In this document: positions 49,588 through 58,355 of the stretch, in pieces
Layout of the letters: each line of letters opens with the position of its first letter
Position numbering within the stretch: position 1 is the first letter of the stretch
NCBI GenBank assembly: GCA_016202645.1
Contig: JACQOF010000146.1
Coordinates: forward strand, 1 to 64,000
Length of the DNA: 64,000 bases
Reading direction: 5' to 3'
From: a bacterium
Lineage (GTDB): Bacteria > Lindowbacteria > 2-12-FULL-62-27
Notes under the pieces: generated by a model
What the model saw: only the letters and a program-made list of their open reading frames with translations
The model's database searches: none
What the model was told of the DNA's origin: nothing
Program-made: the position numbers and the translations under genes

Positions 49588-49881
49588 ATGGGGAAATTGT
49601 CGATTGTTCCGGCCAAGCGGATCGAGCATTCAATTCTTCTTATCCGGGGTGAAAAAGTGATGCTCGATTCGATCCTCGCCGAATTGTACGGAGTATCGAC
49701 CGGGGCGTTGAATCAGGCGGTCAAGCGTAACGCAAAGCGATTTCCCGAGGATTTTATGTTTCGACTGACCAACGAGGAATCCGAATGTTTGATATCACAA
49801 ATTGTGATATCAAAAATCGGCCGTGGCGGCCGACGAAAACTGCAGAATCGGATTCTGATGGAGATCCATCCAAACCGATGA
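49588..49881 (+). pseudogene. Truncated ORF6N-domain protein
   Basis: The 97-aa frame begins [48 protein letters not shown], split here for length into the typical ORF6N start [17 protein letters not shown] and [14 protein letters not shown]. It continues [14 protein letters not shown]. After [10 protein letters not shown] the usual LPYAFTEQGVAML sequence is missing and the frame ends in unrelated [13 protein letters not shown]. Intact ORF6N proteins are longer, phage- or plasmid-related DNA-binding proteins. GGAGG lies 10 nt before the ATG. The stop overlaps the yqgE start (ATGA). Two palindromes lie near the break (49788-49814 and 49843-49857). Confidence 0.7.
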
Positions 49882-50456
49882 AAAAAATCCGTGTTCGAAG
49901 AGGGGTCTGCCTTATTGCCCATCCGGAACTCAGGGATCCCAATTTTCGCCGGACGGTGGTTCTCATTTGCGAGCACGGGCCGGAGGGGTCCATGGGCCTC
50001 GTCCTTAACCGCGCGGGGAATGCCGCCGCGGGCAAGATGCTGTCGGAGATCGAGGATCTGCCCGAGTGCGGATATCCGATCCTGTCGGGCGGTCCGGTGG
50101 GGCTGGACCAGATTTATGTGCTGTACCGACGATCAGGACAAACCCTGGAGGACTCGGAGGGCGTCCGCCTCGTCGGGGCCGGCGTCCATCTCGTCGGCAA
50201 TCTCGCCGCGCTCCAGGATATTGTCGGGTCGGACGAGGACGCCTCGCGGAAGTTCCGGCTCTACGCCGGTTACGCCGGCTGGGGCCCGGGCCAGCTCGAT
50301 CATGAAATGGATATCGGATCCTGGTTTGTGGCGCGCGCCCGGCCGGAATTCGTGTTTGACATGACCCATGAGGAAGTCTGGTCCGGCGTTCTCAAATCGA
50401 TGGGCGGCGAGTATCGCCTCATTGCGGCGATGCCCGACGACCTTTCCGTAAATTGA
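49878..50456 (+). CDS. YqgE/AlgH-family protein
   Basis: The 192-aa protein matches the YqgE/AlgH family: [66 protein letters not shown] and the acidic end [20 protein letters not shown]. The function of the family is not settled. The start at 49878 gives MKKIRVRRG; a longer frame upstream runs through the ORF6N remnant. It is followed after 10 nt by thiI. Confidence 0.93.
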   Translation: MKKIRVRRGVCLIAHPELRDPNFRRTVVLICEHGPEGSMGLVLNRAGNAAAGKMLSEIEDLPECGYPILSGGPVGLDQIYVLYRRSGQTLEDSEGVRLVGAGVHLVGNLAALQDIVGSDEDASRKFRLYAGYAGWGPGQLDHEMDIGSWFVARARPEFVFDMTHEEVWSGVLKSMGGEYRLIAAMPDDLSVN

Positions 50457-50466
50457 CAGGGAAAAT

Positions 50467-51663
50467 ATGAATCCGATGCCGGCGCTCCTGATCGTTCACT
50501 ACGGCGAAATCGCCCTCAAAGGCCACAACCGGAAATGGTTTGAGGTCCAGCTTGCGATGCATCTTGCGTCGGCCCTGGGCGGCCAGGCGGCGGGGCCCGC
50601 CCTGCGCTACCGCGGCCGGCTCGGCGTTCCACTCGTGGAGGAATTTGATCCGGAAAAAATTTACGACGCCATGTCCCGCGTTTTCGGCGTCACCTATTAC
50701 GCGATCGGCCGGCGGTGCGAGCGGAATATCGACGTCTTAAAGTCGCGGATCGTCGAAGACCTCCGGGCTCGATCCGCGCCCCCGCGGAGTTTCGCGGTCG
50801 TGACGCGCAGATCGGACAAGATGTTTCCCATGAATTCCGAAGCCATCAGCAGGGAGGTCGGCGCGGCGGTGCACGACACGCTGGGCATCGCGGTCGACCT
50901 GGACGAACCGGACTTGACCATCTGGATTTCGGTTACCGAGTCCGACCTTCTCTACAGTCTCGGCCGGATTCGCGGCCCGGGCGGTCTGCCGGCGAACTCG
51001 GCGGGCCGGGTCCTCAGCTTGTTTTCCGGCGGGATCGACTCGCCGGTCTCGAGTTTTCTTCTGGCGCGCCGCGGCGCCCAGGTCGACCTCCTGCACGTTC
51101 ACACCTACCGCACGAACGCGGAACTGGTTGAGGATGACCAGGGGAAAAAAATTCTAGATTTGAAGTCCGCCCTCGACCGGCACCTCGTCGGCTCCCGTCT
51201 GTTTCTGGCGCCGGCCTATCCGTTTTCGATCAAAGCGGCGCTGTCGCTCGGCGAAAAAATCGAAATGATCCTCTTCCGGCGGTTTCTCCTCCTGCTCGCG
51301 CAGGCCTTCGCGTCCAGGATCCGCGCCGAGGCCCTCGTGACGGGCGACAATCTCGGCCAGGTCGCGTCCCAGACCCTGTCCAACCTCGCGGCGGTCGATT
51401 TCGACCTCTCCCTGCCCGTGCTCCGGCCGCTGATTGCGATGGACAAGGTCGACATCGTGGCCTTGGCGAAAAAAATATCGACTTACGACATTTCGATCCG
51501 CCCCTACAAGGATTGCTGTTCGCTCATGTCCCGCCACCCGCGAACCCGGGTGCCGGTCGAGCTGGTCAAAAAAATCGAAGCGGACATCGGCATGCCGGCT
51601 ATGGTGGAGGAGGCGCTGTCGCTCGTCGAGTCGGTCCCTTGTCAATCGGCACGAAAAAGTTAG
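50467..51663 (+). CDS. thiI: tRNA 4-thiouridine synthase ThiI
   Basis: The 398-aa protein has an N-terminal ferredoxin-like and THUMP region (to ~165) and a PP-loop adenylation motif LFSGGIDSP at ~185-193, followed by TGDNLGQVASQTL, typical of ThiI. It adenylates U8 of tRNA for sulfur insertion. The C-terminal rhodanese domain of E. coli ThiI is absent, as in many bacteria. CCSLMSRHPRTR near the end keeps a Cys pair. It begins a run of sulfur and sugar genes. Confidence 0.94.
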   Translation: MNPMPALLIVHYGEIALKGHNRKWFEVQLAMHLASALGGQAAGPALRYRGRLGVPLVEEFDPEKIYDAMSRVFGVTYYAIGRRCERNIDVLKSRIVEDLRARSAPPRSFAVVTRRSDKMFPMNSEAISREVGAAVHDTLGIAVDLDEPDLTIWISVTESDLLYSLGRIRGPGGLPANSAGRVLSLFSGGIDSPVSSFLLARRGAQVDLLHVHTYRTNAELVEDDQGKKILDLKSALDRHLVGSRLFLAPAYPFSIKAALSLGEKIEMILFRRFLLLLAQAFASRIRAEALVTGDNLGQVASQTLSNLAAVDFDLSLPVLRPLIAMDKVDIVALAKKISTYDISIRPYKDCCSLMSRHPRTRVPVELVKKIEADIGMPAMVEEALSLVESVPCQSARKS

Positions 51664-51684
51664 GATAAGAAAAAGGAGGAATCC

Positions 51685-52296
51685 ATGAGCGCGAACGTGA
51701 AAGCAACGAATGTGACCTGGCATGAAGGCGTCGTCTCGAGAGAGCAACGCCAGGATCTGATGAAACAGCGGGGGGTGACCCTCTGGCTTACCGGGCTTTC
51801 GGCTTCCGGCAAATCGACCATCGCCCGGGATCTTGAGAGAAAATTGTTTCTCGACCGCAGGCTTTGCTATGTCCTCGACGGCGACAACGTCCGGCACGGC
51901 CTCAACAAGGATCTCGGGTTTTCGCCCAAGGACCGCGAGGAAAACATCCGTCGGATCGGAGAGGTGGCCGCGCTCTTTACCGACGCGGGATTCATCACCC
52001 TTACGGCGTTCATCTCGCCATACCGGCAGGACCGCGACAACGCCCGGAAGCTGATGAAGCCGGGGGATTTTATCGAAGTCCTCGTCGACTGCGACATCGC
52101 GACCTGCGAACAGCGCGACCCGAAGGGCCTCTACAAAAAAGCGCGGGAAGGCAAAGTCCCGGAATTTACGGGGATCTCCGCGCCCTACGAGGCGCCGCTT
52201 CAGCCGGAACTCGTCATCGATTCGGCGAAACTGGGCGTCGACGAGGCGTCGAACGTGCTGATGGAGTATTTGAGGGAAAAAAAGGTTTTGCTCTGA
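51685..52296 (+). CDS. cysC: Adenylylsulfate kinase
   Basis: The 203-aa kinase has P-loop GLSASGKST at residues 37-45, DGDNVRHGLNKDLGFSPKDREENIRRIGEV and a lid region FISPYRQDRD. It converts adenylyl sulfate (APS) to PAPS. No ATP sulfurylase gene is in the window. GGAGGA lies before the ATG. Its stop overlaps the cysH start (TGATG). Confidence 0.96.
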   Translation: MSANVKATNVTWHEGVVSREQRQDLMKQRGVTLWLTGLSASGKSTIARDLERKLFLDRRLCYVLDGDNVRHGLNKDLGFSPKDREENIRRIGEVAALFTDAGFITLTAFISPYRQDRDNARKLMKPGDFIEVLVDCDIATCEQRDPKGLYKKAREGKVPEFTGISAPYEAPLQPELVIDSAKLGVDEASNVLMEYLREKKVLL

Positions 52297-53033
52297 TGAA
52301 GTTCCGCGGCCACGACCTCTCGGCCCTCGAATCCCTCGATGTTGACGGGCGGCTCACGTGGGCGGCTGAGCGGTTCCCGGGCCGGACCGGGATCGGCACG
52401 AGTTTTCAGCACAGCGGCATGATTCTCATCGACGCCCGGGTCCGGCTGAAGCTGGACGGCATACGGGTCTACACAATCGACACCGAACGGCTCCTGCCGG
52501 AAACGTATGACTTCATCCAGACCGTGGAAAAGCGATACGGCATCCGGATCGAATGCCTCAAACCCGACCCGGCCGAGATCCGGAAAATGGTCGCGGACCA
52601 TGGGCTCTATTTGTTTTTTGACAGCAGGGAAAAACAGGAGTATTGCTGTTATCTCCGCAAGGTCAAACCCAACGAACAGGCCCTGGACGGCCTCGACGTC
52701 TGGATCACCGGACTACGGCGCGGCCAGTCCGAAAGCCGCGGCGCAACGCCCCTCTACGAAATTCTCGACCGGCCGAACGGGCAGGTCCTGAAATTGAATC
52801 CGCTGTATGATTGGCCGGAAGAGCGGATTCAGGCCGAGGTCAAAAAAAGAAACATCCCCGTCCATCCTCTCTACGCCCAAGGCTACCCGAGTTTCGGCTG
52901 TGTGATCTGCACAACGCCCATCCGCCCCGGAGAAAATCCCCGGGCGGGGCGATGGCGGTGGTTCAATGCCGTCGACGATAAAAAGGAGTGCGGTCTTCAT
53001 GTGCCGGAATCCGCGCGCACGAAGGAAATCTGA
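52296..53033 (+). CDS. cysH: Assimilatory adenylylsulfate (APS) reductase, CysH family
   Basis: The 245-aa protein has GTSFQHSGMILID, the cluster-type Cys pairs C117-C118 and C202-x2-C205, and the C-terminal catalytic ECGLH (231-235). The two Cys pairs indicate a [4Fe-4S] enzyme that prefers APS over PAPS. It releases sulfite for cysteine synthesis. With CysC it competes for APS in the same operon. Coupled to cysC by a TGATG overlap. Confidence 0.93.
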   Translation: MKFRGHDLSALESLDVDGRLTWAAERFPGRTGIGTSFQHSGMILIDARVRLKLDGIRVYTIDTERLLPETYDFIQTVEKRYGIRIECLKPDPAEIRKMVADHGLYLFFDSREKQEYCCYLRKVKPNEQALDGLDVWITGLRRGQSESRGATPLYEILDRPNGQVLKLNPLYDWPEERIQAEVKKRNIPVHPLYAQGYPSFGCVICTTPIRPGENPRAGRWRWFNAVDDKKECGLHVPESARTKEI

Positions 53034-53038
53034 CCCGG

Positions 53039-54517
53039 ATGTGGACTCCGGCGCGGCTCCAGGAGGTCGTCAAAACCAAACTGGCTGACCGGCTCTTTGT
53101 GGTGGTCTCAAACCGCGAGCCCTACATCCACCGATACGCCGAGGAAACGGTGGTCTGCGACTCTCCCAGGTCCGGACTCGTCGTCGCCCTCGATCCGGTC
53201 ATGCAGTCCTGCGGCGGGGTCTGGGTCGCGCATGGATCGGGTCCGGCCGACCGGGACGTGGTCGACTCGGCGGACCATATCGAAGTCCCGCCCGAAGATC
53301 CGAAGTACACGCTCCGGCGCGTGTGGCTCTCCAAGGAGGAGGAGGACGGGTATTATTACGGTTGTTCCAACGAGGCGCTCTGGCCTCTCTGCCACATCGC
53401 CTACACGCGGCCTAAATTTGACGAATCGGACTGGGAGATGTACCGCAAGGTGAACGAAAAATTCGCCGCCGCCATCGCCGATGAGATCGGCGACCGGTCG
53501 GCTTTCGTATTCATTCAGGACTACCATTACGCGCTTCTCCCGCGGTTTTTGAAAGAGCGCTGTCCCAACGTCGTCACCGCCCACTTCTGGCATATCCCAT
53601 GGCCCAACGCGGAGGCCTTCCGGATCTTTCCGTGGAAGGAGGAACTCCTCCAGGGCATGCTGTACAACGACCTTCTCGGGTTTCATATTCTCTATCACTG
53701 CCAGAATTTTCTCGAAACGGTCGACCGGACCATGGAGTGCCTCATTGACCGGGAGCAGTCGACGGTCACGGTCGGCGGAAAGTCGACGCTTGTGAGGCCG
53801 TTTCCCATCAGCGTTGACTTCGAGGGAATTTCCCAGGCGGCGGACACGCCGGAGTGCGCGGCGGAAATGAAGCGGCTGAGGAAACACTTCGGGCTGAAAA
53901 CGGAATTCATCGGTGTGGGCGTCGACCGGCTTGATTACACCAAGGGCATCCCGGAACGGCTGATGGCGATCGACCGCTTTCTCGAAAAATATCCGGCCTA
54001 CCGCAAGCGCTTTACCTTCCTGCAGATCGCCGTGCCCAGCCGCACCCATATCGATACCTACAAGGAGATCGACCAGAGGGTTTTTGAGCTGACGGAGGAG
54101 ATCAACTGGAAGCACGGGGAAGGCGCGTGGCGGCCGATCGTGCTGGAAAGGCAGAGCCATCCGCCGCACGCCCTGCGGGCGCTTTACCGGCTCGCCAATG
54201 TCTGCGTTGTCACGTCCCTCCACGACGGGATGAACCTGGTCGCCAAGGAATTCGTCGCGGCGAGAACGGATGAGGACGGCGTTCTGGTCCTCAGCCAGTT
54301 CACCGGCGCGTCCCGGGAGCTCACCGATGCCATCCTCGTGAACCCCTTCGCCGTCGACCAGATGGCGTCGGCGCTCGCCGAGGCGCTTGCAATGCCGGAG
54401 CCGGACCGAAAAAAGAGAATGGCGAAACTGCGGGACCAGGTCCGGTTCAACAACATCTACCGATGGGCGGGCAAGGCCCTGTCGACCCTGTTCCGGTTTG
54501 AATTTGTCGAAGCGTAG
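53039..54517 (+). CDS. GT20 glycosyltransferase, trehalose-6-phosphate synthase-like
   Basis: The 492-aa protein has GT20 motifs: FVVVSNREPYIH at the start, GGVWVAHGSGPAD, FIQDYHYALLPRFL, HIPWPNAEAFRIFP, VDRLDYTKGIPERL and SLHDGMNLVAKEFVAAR. It transfers glucose from a nucleotide sugar to a phosphorylated acceptor. Glucose-6-phosphate (giving trehalose-6-phosphate) is the default assignment, but related GT20 enzymes use glycerol-3-phosphate. No OtsB-type phosphatase is in the window. The next gene begins directly at the TAG. Confidence 0.88.
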   Translation: MWTPARLQEVVKTKLADRLFVVVSNREPYIHRYAEETVVCDSPRSGLVVALDPVMQSCGGVWVAHGSGPADRDVVDSADHIEVPPEDPKYTLRRVWLSKEEEDGYYYGCSNEALWPLCHIAYTRPKFDESDWEMYRKVNEKFAAAIADEIGDRSAFVFIQDYHYALLPRFLKERCPNVVTAHFWHIPWPNAEAFRIFPWKEELLQGMLYNDLLGFHILYHCQNFLETVDRTMECLIDREQSTVTVGGKSTLVRPFPISVDFEGISQAADTPECAAEMKRLRKHFGLKTEFIGVGVDRLDYTKGIPERLMAIDRFLEKYPAYRKRFTFLQIAVPSRTHIDTYKEIDQRVFELTEEINWKHGEGAWRPIVLERQSHPPHALRALYRLANVCVVTSLHDGMNLVAKEFVAARTDEDGVLVLSQFTGASRELTDAILVNPFAVDQMASALAEALAMPEPDRKKRMAKLRDQVRFNNIYRWAGKALSTLFRFEFVEA

Positions 54518-55210
54518 ATGACGGTTTCATTTCAGAAAGCCCGGCATCCGTTTTTTTTCTCCACGCACGTGGACCTCACGGAACTGACGGGGCTCCGCGC
54601 GCGCAACCTCCGGGAATTTTTGGCCCACCTCAAAACCGTCCCGGGGGCCGTGATCTATCACCATACCCACCGCTTTCTGAAACAGCACCAGTACCTCTCC
54701 CCGGAACCGCCCAACGATTTCGCGTTCTGGGCGGCCGAGGCCACCCAGGAGCCGCATCTGGCCGAACGGCTCGCGGCGGTCGATACGGTCCGGTTTTCCA
54801 GCATCCGGACGCTTCGCGACAGGATCGTGGACATTGTCGAATCGCATCTGCGGCAAAGCCCGGACCGGGGGAACGTGGCGGCGGGCGCCGAATTTTATTT
54901 CATGAAATCGGTCAGTTTCGTCCTCCCGACGCCGCACCGGGCGGTCGACCTCGGAGAATTTGCCGAGGCTTTGAAAAAAGTGTCTCTCCACGCGATTTAC
55001 CACCACGTCTTCGAAGCGCGCCTGCGCCTGGAGGATGGCATCAACGATTTTTCCAGGTGGCTGGAGGCGGAACTCGGCGAGACGGAACTCGCCAGGGCCT
55101 TCGCCCGGCTCGATCCCTACACGCATACTCTCGAGGCGCTCCGCCGGAGGCTGATCCAGCTCACGGACCGTCGGATCCGGGAAATCCAAGCGGGGCCGCA
55201 TGGCGCTTGA
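54518..55210 (+). CDS. DUF5752-like protein
   Basis: The 230-aa protein has two related halves, each with an HxxxHxFL or HAIYHHVFEARLR element (IYHHTHRFLKQHQYL, and AIYHHVFEARLRL) and a following acidic helical segment. This looks like the DUF5752 family, which is commonly found beside trehalose-type glycosyltransferases. No biochemical role known to me. ATG starts directly after the GT20 stop (TAGATG), and it overlaps the next gene by 11 nt, so all three are coupled. Confidence 0.7.
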   Translation: MTVSFQKARHPFFFSTHVDLTELTGLRARNLREFLAHLKTVPGAVIYHHTHRFLKQHQYLSPEPPNDFAFWAAEATQEPHLAERLAAVDTVRFSSIRTLRDRIVDIVESHLRQSPDRGNVAAGAEFYFMKSVSFVLPTPHRAVDLGEFAEALKKVSLHAIYHHVFEARLRLEDGINDFSRWLEAELGETELARAFARLDPYTHTLEALRRRLIQLTDRRIREIQAGPHGA

Positions 55211-56423
55211 TCAGTACGCTCCGATCGTCGGGGAATCGGTCATCGACGAACTGCGCCTCATTGCGCGGAAACTCGGAGGCCGGGTAGTCCGAAACGTCAA
55301 CTCAACGGCCATCGGAGGAGGCGTCGCGGAAATCCTGAATCGCATGGTGCCGCTTCTCCGGGAACTGGGAATCGACGCGCGGTGGGACGTCATCAAGGGC
55401 GGGGAACGGTTCTATGCGGTGACCAAAAAAATTCACAACGCCCTGCACGGCGCGGCCCAGGACTTCACGGCGGAGGACCGGGACGTTTTTCTGGATACCC
55501 AGAAAACCAACGCCGCGGCGATGGACTTGGGCGCGGACGTCATGTTCATTCACGACCCCCAGCCGGCCGGCCTCATCCATTTCCGCAAAAAAAATGGCGG
55601 GCGATGGATCTGGCGGTGTCACATCGATCTTTCCGCGCCGCAGTCTGATGTCTGGGAATTTCTGAAACCGACCGTCGAGAAATATGACGTCAGCGTGTTT
55701 TCAGCTCCGGCATTTTCCCAGTCCCTTCCCATCCCGCAGGTTTTGATCTCGCCGTCGATCGATCCTCTCAGCGACAAAAACCGGGACTTGGAGGAATCGG
55801 AAGTGTCGGCCATCTGCGACCGGCTGGACATCCCCAGGGACAAACCCCTCGTCACGCAGGTGTCCCGGTTCGACTACTTGAAAGACCCGGTCGGCGTCAT
55901 CGAGGCTTTCAAAATGGTCAAGGACCACGTCGACGCGCGCCTGCTTTTGGTCGGCGGATCAGCCGACGACGATCCGGAGGGCGCGAAGGTTCTTGCGGAA
56001 GTCCGGGAACGAGCGGCCGGTGATCCGGACATCCAGGTGCTGTGTCTTCCGCCGACCTGCAACATCGAGATCAACGCGATCCAGCGGGCGTCCGACATCA
56101 TTCTGCAAAAATCGATCAAGGAGGGATTCGGCCTCACGGTCTCGGAGGCGCTCTGGAAGGCCAAGCCGGTCATCGCCGGCGCGGTCGGCGGGATACCTCT
56201 TCAGATCGCGCACAAATACTCGGGCATCCTCACGCGGTCCGTCGAAGGCACCGCCTACTGGCTCAAACAACTCCTCCAGTCCCCGGACTTCGCGCGGAAA
56301 CTCGGCGAGAACGGCCGCGAACACGTCCGGGAAAATTTCCTACTCACCCGCCACCTCCGCGATTACCTCCTGATGTTTCTCTCCCTGGACCACCCGGGCA
56401 AGGACCTGATCTATCTGCAGTAG
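55200..56423 (+). CDS. GT4 trehalose synthase-like glycosyltransferase (TreT-like)
   Basis: The 407-aa GT-B enzyme has the TreT N-terminus (NSTAIGGGVAEILNRMVPLLRELGIDARW) and GT4 C-terminal motifs QVSRFDYLKDPVGVIEAF, SIKEGFGLTVSEALWKAKPVIAGAVGGIP. TreT joins a nucleotide-activated glucose and glucose to make trehalose. The proposed function is inferred from family resemblance. Final gene in the cysC-cysH-GT20-DUF5752-TreT run. Confidence 0.88.
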   Translation: MALDQYAPIVGESVIDELRLIARKLGGRVVRNVNSTAIGGGVAEILNRMVPLLRELGIDARWDVIKGGERFYAVTKKIHNALHGAAQDFTAEDRDVFLDTQKTNAAAMDLGADVMFIHDPQPAGLIHFRKKNGGRWIWRCHIDLSAPQSDVWEFLKPTVEKYDVSVFSAPAFSQSLPIPQVLISPSIDPLSDKNRDLEESEVSAICDRLDIPRDKPLVTQVSRFDYLKDPVGVIEAFKMVKDHVDARLLLVGGSADDDPEGAKVLAEVRERAAGDPDIQVLCLPPTCNIEINAIQRASDIILQKSIKEGFGLTVSEALWKAKPVIAGAVGGIPLQIAHKYSGILTRSVEGTAYWLKQLLQSPDFARKLGENGREHVRENFLLTRHLRDYLLMFLSLDHPGKDLIYLQ

Positions 56424-56432
56424 GGGGTACAT

Positions 56433-56461
56433 TTGACTTCTTATAACACTTACGTTATAGT
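56433..56461 (+). promoter_or_regulatory. HigBA promoter with palindromic operator
   Basis: TTGACT (56433-56438), 17-nt spacer and TATAGT (56456-56461) lie exactly 6 nt before GTG 56468. A perfect inverted repeat TATAAC-N6-GTTATA (56442-56459) spans spacer and -10, suiting autorepression by the antitoxin. A leaderless transcript is predicted. Confidence 0.7.
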
Positions 56462-56467
56462 TTTGAC

Positions 56468-56818
56468 GTGACGATTGCCGTAAAGATCCAATTCTCCCCG
56501 GAGGGTGAGTCCGGCCCTGTCTTCGATTATTTGGATGAACTACAGCGGGACAATCCCAAGGCCGCGGCCAAATTGGCGGTGGATTTGCAGGTGCTGGGAT
56601 CGGAAGGTATTCGGTGCCGGAAAATTTCCATCGCGCCGCTGGGCGGCGGCCTTTGGGAACTCAAACGATTGTACGCCAGGCTCGAATATAGAATCCTGTT
56701 CTGCATTCATGAAGGCGAGGTTTGGCTGTTGCACGCGTTTATCAAGAAGACTCGAAAAACACCCGCCAGGGATTTGGAACTGGCGCGGCAAAGAATGAAA
56801 GAGGTGATGTCCAGGTGA
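56468..56818 (+). CDS. HigB/RelE-type (phage-derived Gp49-like) toxin
   Basis: The 116-aa protein has the Gp49/HigB pattern: VFDYLDELQRDNPKAAAKLAVDLQVLG, GLWELKRLYARLEYRILFCIHEG and LLHAFIKKTRKTPARDLELARQRM. These are ribosome-dependent mRNA interferases. The GTG start is positioned by the promoter. Toxin-first order and 4-nt overlap with the antitoxin match HigBA systems. Confidence 0.9.
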   Translation: MTIAVKIQFSPEGESGPVFDYLDELQRDNPKAAAKLAVDLQVLGSEGIRCRKISIAPLGGGLWELKRLYARLEYRILFCIHEGEVWLLHAFIKKTRKTPARDLELARQRMKEVMSR

Positions 56819-57111
56819 AATCGGTCAGCGGATTCGACGAATGGCTCAAAACCACGCTGCGCAAAAATAAGGATTTCCGGCGCGCCTATCGAGTCGAGTT
56901 TTCGGCGTTGCCCATCTCAACGCAGATCAAAATTCTGCGCAGGCATAAAGGTCTGTCCCAGACATCCCTGGCTCGCCGGGCAAAACGCCCCCAGCCGGAA
57001 ATCGCCAGAGCCGAACGCCCCGACTACAACATTACCGTCAATACCCTGAACCGCATAGCCGCCGCCCTCGGCGCGAAACTGGCTATTATTCCTCAAGAGG
57101 CATTGGATTAG
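56815..57111 (+). CDS. HigA-type helix-turn-helix antitoxin
   Basis: The 98-aa protein has an XRE-type helix-turn-helix (QIKILRRHKGLSQTSLARRAKRPQPEIARAERPDYNITVNTLNRIAAALGAKL). Its GTG start overlaps the toxin stop (GTGA), with AGAGGTGATG ahead as ribosome-binding site. It should neutralise HigB and bind the operator in the promoter at 56442-56459. Confidence 0.88.
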   Translation: MKSVSGFDEWLKTTLRKNKDFRRAYRVEFSALPISTQIKILRRHKGLSQTSLARRAKRPQPEIARAERPDYNITVNTLNRIAAALGAKLAIIPQEALD

Positions 57112-57141
57112 TTCCCGTATCTTTCCGGCGTTGCGGCCCCG

Positions 57142-58221
57142 TTACTGCTTTTCGATGTACAGCGTCCGGGTCGGGTATGCGAACTCGATGCCTTCCTTTT
57201 GAAATCGTTCCATCAAGGCGAGATTGATCCGCTCCTGGCAGTTCATGTAAATGTTGTAGTCCGGTTTCTTCACGTAATAAACGACCTCGAAATCCAGGCT
57301 TGAATCGCCGAACTTGAAAAAATTCGCCCGGTCGAGCCGGGTTTCTCCAATCCCGCCGATGATTTCCCTCACCATGTCCGGAATCCGTTTGACTTTGTCC
57401 AGCGGCGTCTGATAGACGACGCCGAATTGGAACAACGCCCGGCGCTCGAACATCTGCTTGAAGTTCCGGATCCGGCTGCTCGTCAGATCGGCGTTGGAAA
57501 ACACCAGCTGTTCACCGCTCAGGCTCCGCACCCGCGTCGTCTTGATCCCGATCTGCTCCACCGTCCCCATCAGGTCCCCGACGATGATGAAATCGCCCGG
57601 CTGAAAGGGCTTGTCGAGAAATATCGAAAACGACGCGAACAGATCCCCCAGCACCGCCTGGGCCGCCAGCGCGACCGCGATCCCGCCGATCCCAAGGCCC
57701 GCGACCACCGCCGAGACGTTCACGCCCATGTTGTCGAGCAGAAACACGACGCCGCCGGCGAAAATGACCCAGTTCGTGATGGCGGACATCGTCTTCACCG
57801 TCGCCACGCTCCCCGGATCGGCCTCGCGGCCCTTGAGATAGATCTTCTCCAAGCCGTAGGAAACCGCCATCTGAAGCATCCGAACGCCGCGGTAGGTCAC
57901 CGCCGCGACCAGCAGGATGAGGATGACCTTGTGAAGGGTGGGATTCAGAGCGAGAGACCGCGTGGAAAGATACAACGCCACCGTGACGTAGACAGGCGCT
58001 CCGATCTGGCCGATCAGGCCCACCAGAAAATCGTCGAAGGTGGTCGCGCTCTTCTCTGCCAGCCGCTTGAGACGCGCTACAACCACGTCCTTGAATAGAA
58101 TCAGCCCGTAGACAATGACCAGAAACGTGACCAGCGCGACCGCATAGTCCCAAACGGTATTGCCGAAAATCCCCCGCTTCAAAATGTCAGCCAGCCGCCC
58201 CGTCCCGATGAAAACCTCCAT
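57142..58221 (-). CDS. MscS-family small mechanosensitive channel
   Basis: The 359-aa protein has about four membrane segments. The MscS pore helix and beta domain follow: VVAGLGIGGIAVALAAQAVLGDLFASFSIFLDKPFQPGDFIIVGDLMGTVEQIG, quoted here by its parts VAGLGIGGIAVALAAQ and KPFQPGDFI. The C-terminal domain ends with DFEVVYYVKKPDYNIYM. It releases solutes on osmotic downshift. The start at 58221 is set by a promoter 7 nt upstream; a longer reading to 58269 would include the promoter. It may act with the trehalose genes in osmotic balance. Confidence 0.9.
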   Translation of the reverse strand: MEVFIGTGRLADILKRGIFGNTVWDYAVALVTFLVIVYGLILFKDVVVARLKRLAEKSATTFDDFLVGLIGQIGAPVYVTVALYLSTRSLALNPTLHKVILILLVAAVTYRGVRMLQMAVSYGLEKIYLKGREADPGSVATVKTMSAITNWVIFAGGVVFLLDNMGVNVSAVVAGLGIGGIAVALAAQAVLGDLFASFSIFLDKPFQPGDFIIVGDLMGTVEQIGIKTTRVRSLSGEQLVFSNADLTSSRIRNFKQMFERRALFQFGVVYQTPLDKVKRIPDMVREIIGGIGETRLDRANFFKFGDSSLDFEVVYYVKKPDYNIYMNCQERINLALMERFQKEGIEFAYPTRTLYIEKQ

Positions 58222-58228
58222 GGAGGAT

Positions 58229-58257
58229 ATCCTAGTAGCCGACGATTTAAAAATCAA
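58229..58257 (-). promoter_or_regulatory. Promoter of the mechanosensitive channel gene
   Basis: On the minus strand TTGATT (58257-58252), 17-nt spacer and TAGGAT (58234-58229) lie 7 nt before ATG 58221. ATATCC lies between them and no purine-rich ribosome-binding site is seen. Confidence 0.6.
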
Positions 58258-58328
58258 CACCGATTCCACCCATGATCAGGGAGCGGCTGGGGAATCGTGG
58301 CCGGTAAACGCCGAAATCACCCCTTTCC

Positions 58329-58355
58329 GTCATTCCCGCGAAAGCGGGAATCCAG
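58329..58355. repeat. Single arm of the GTCATTCCCGC element at the prfC 3' end
   Basis: One palindromic arm of the element seen at 25435, 38431 and 40162. It provides the last codons (PGFPLSRE) and the TGA of the release factor gene. Confidence 0.85.
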
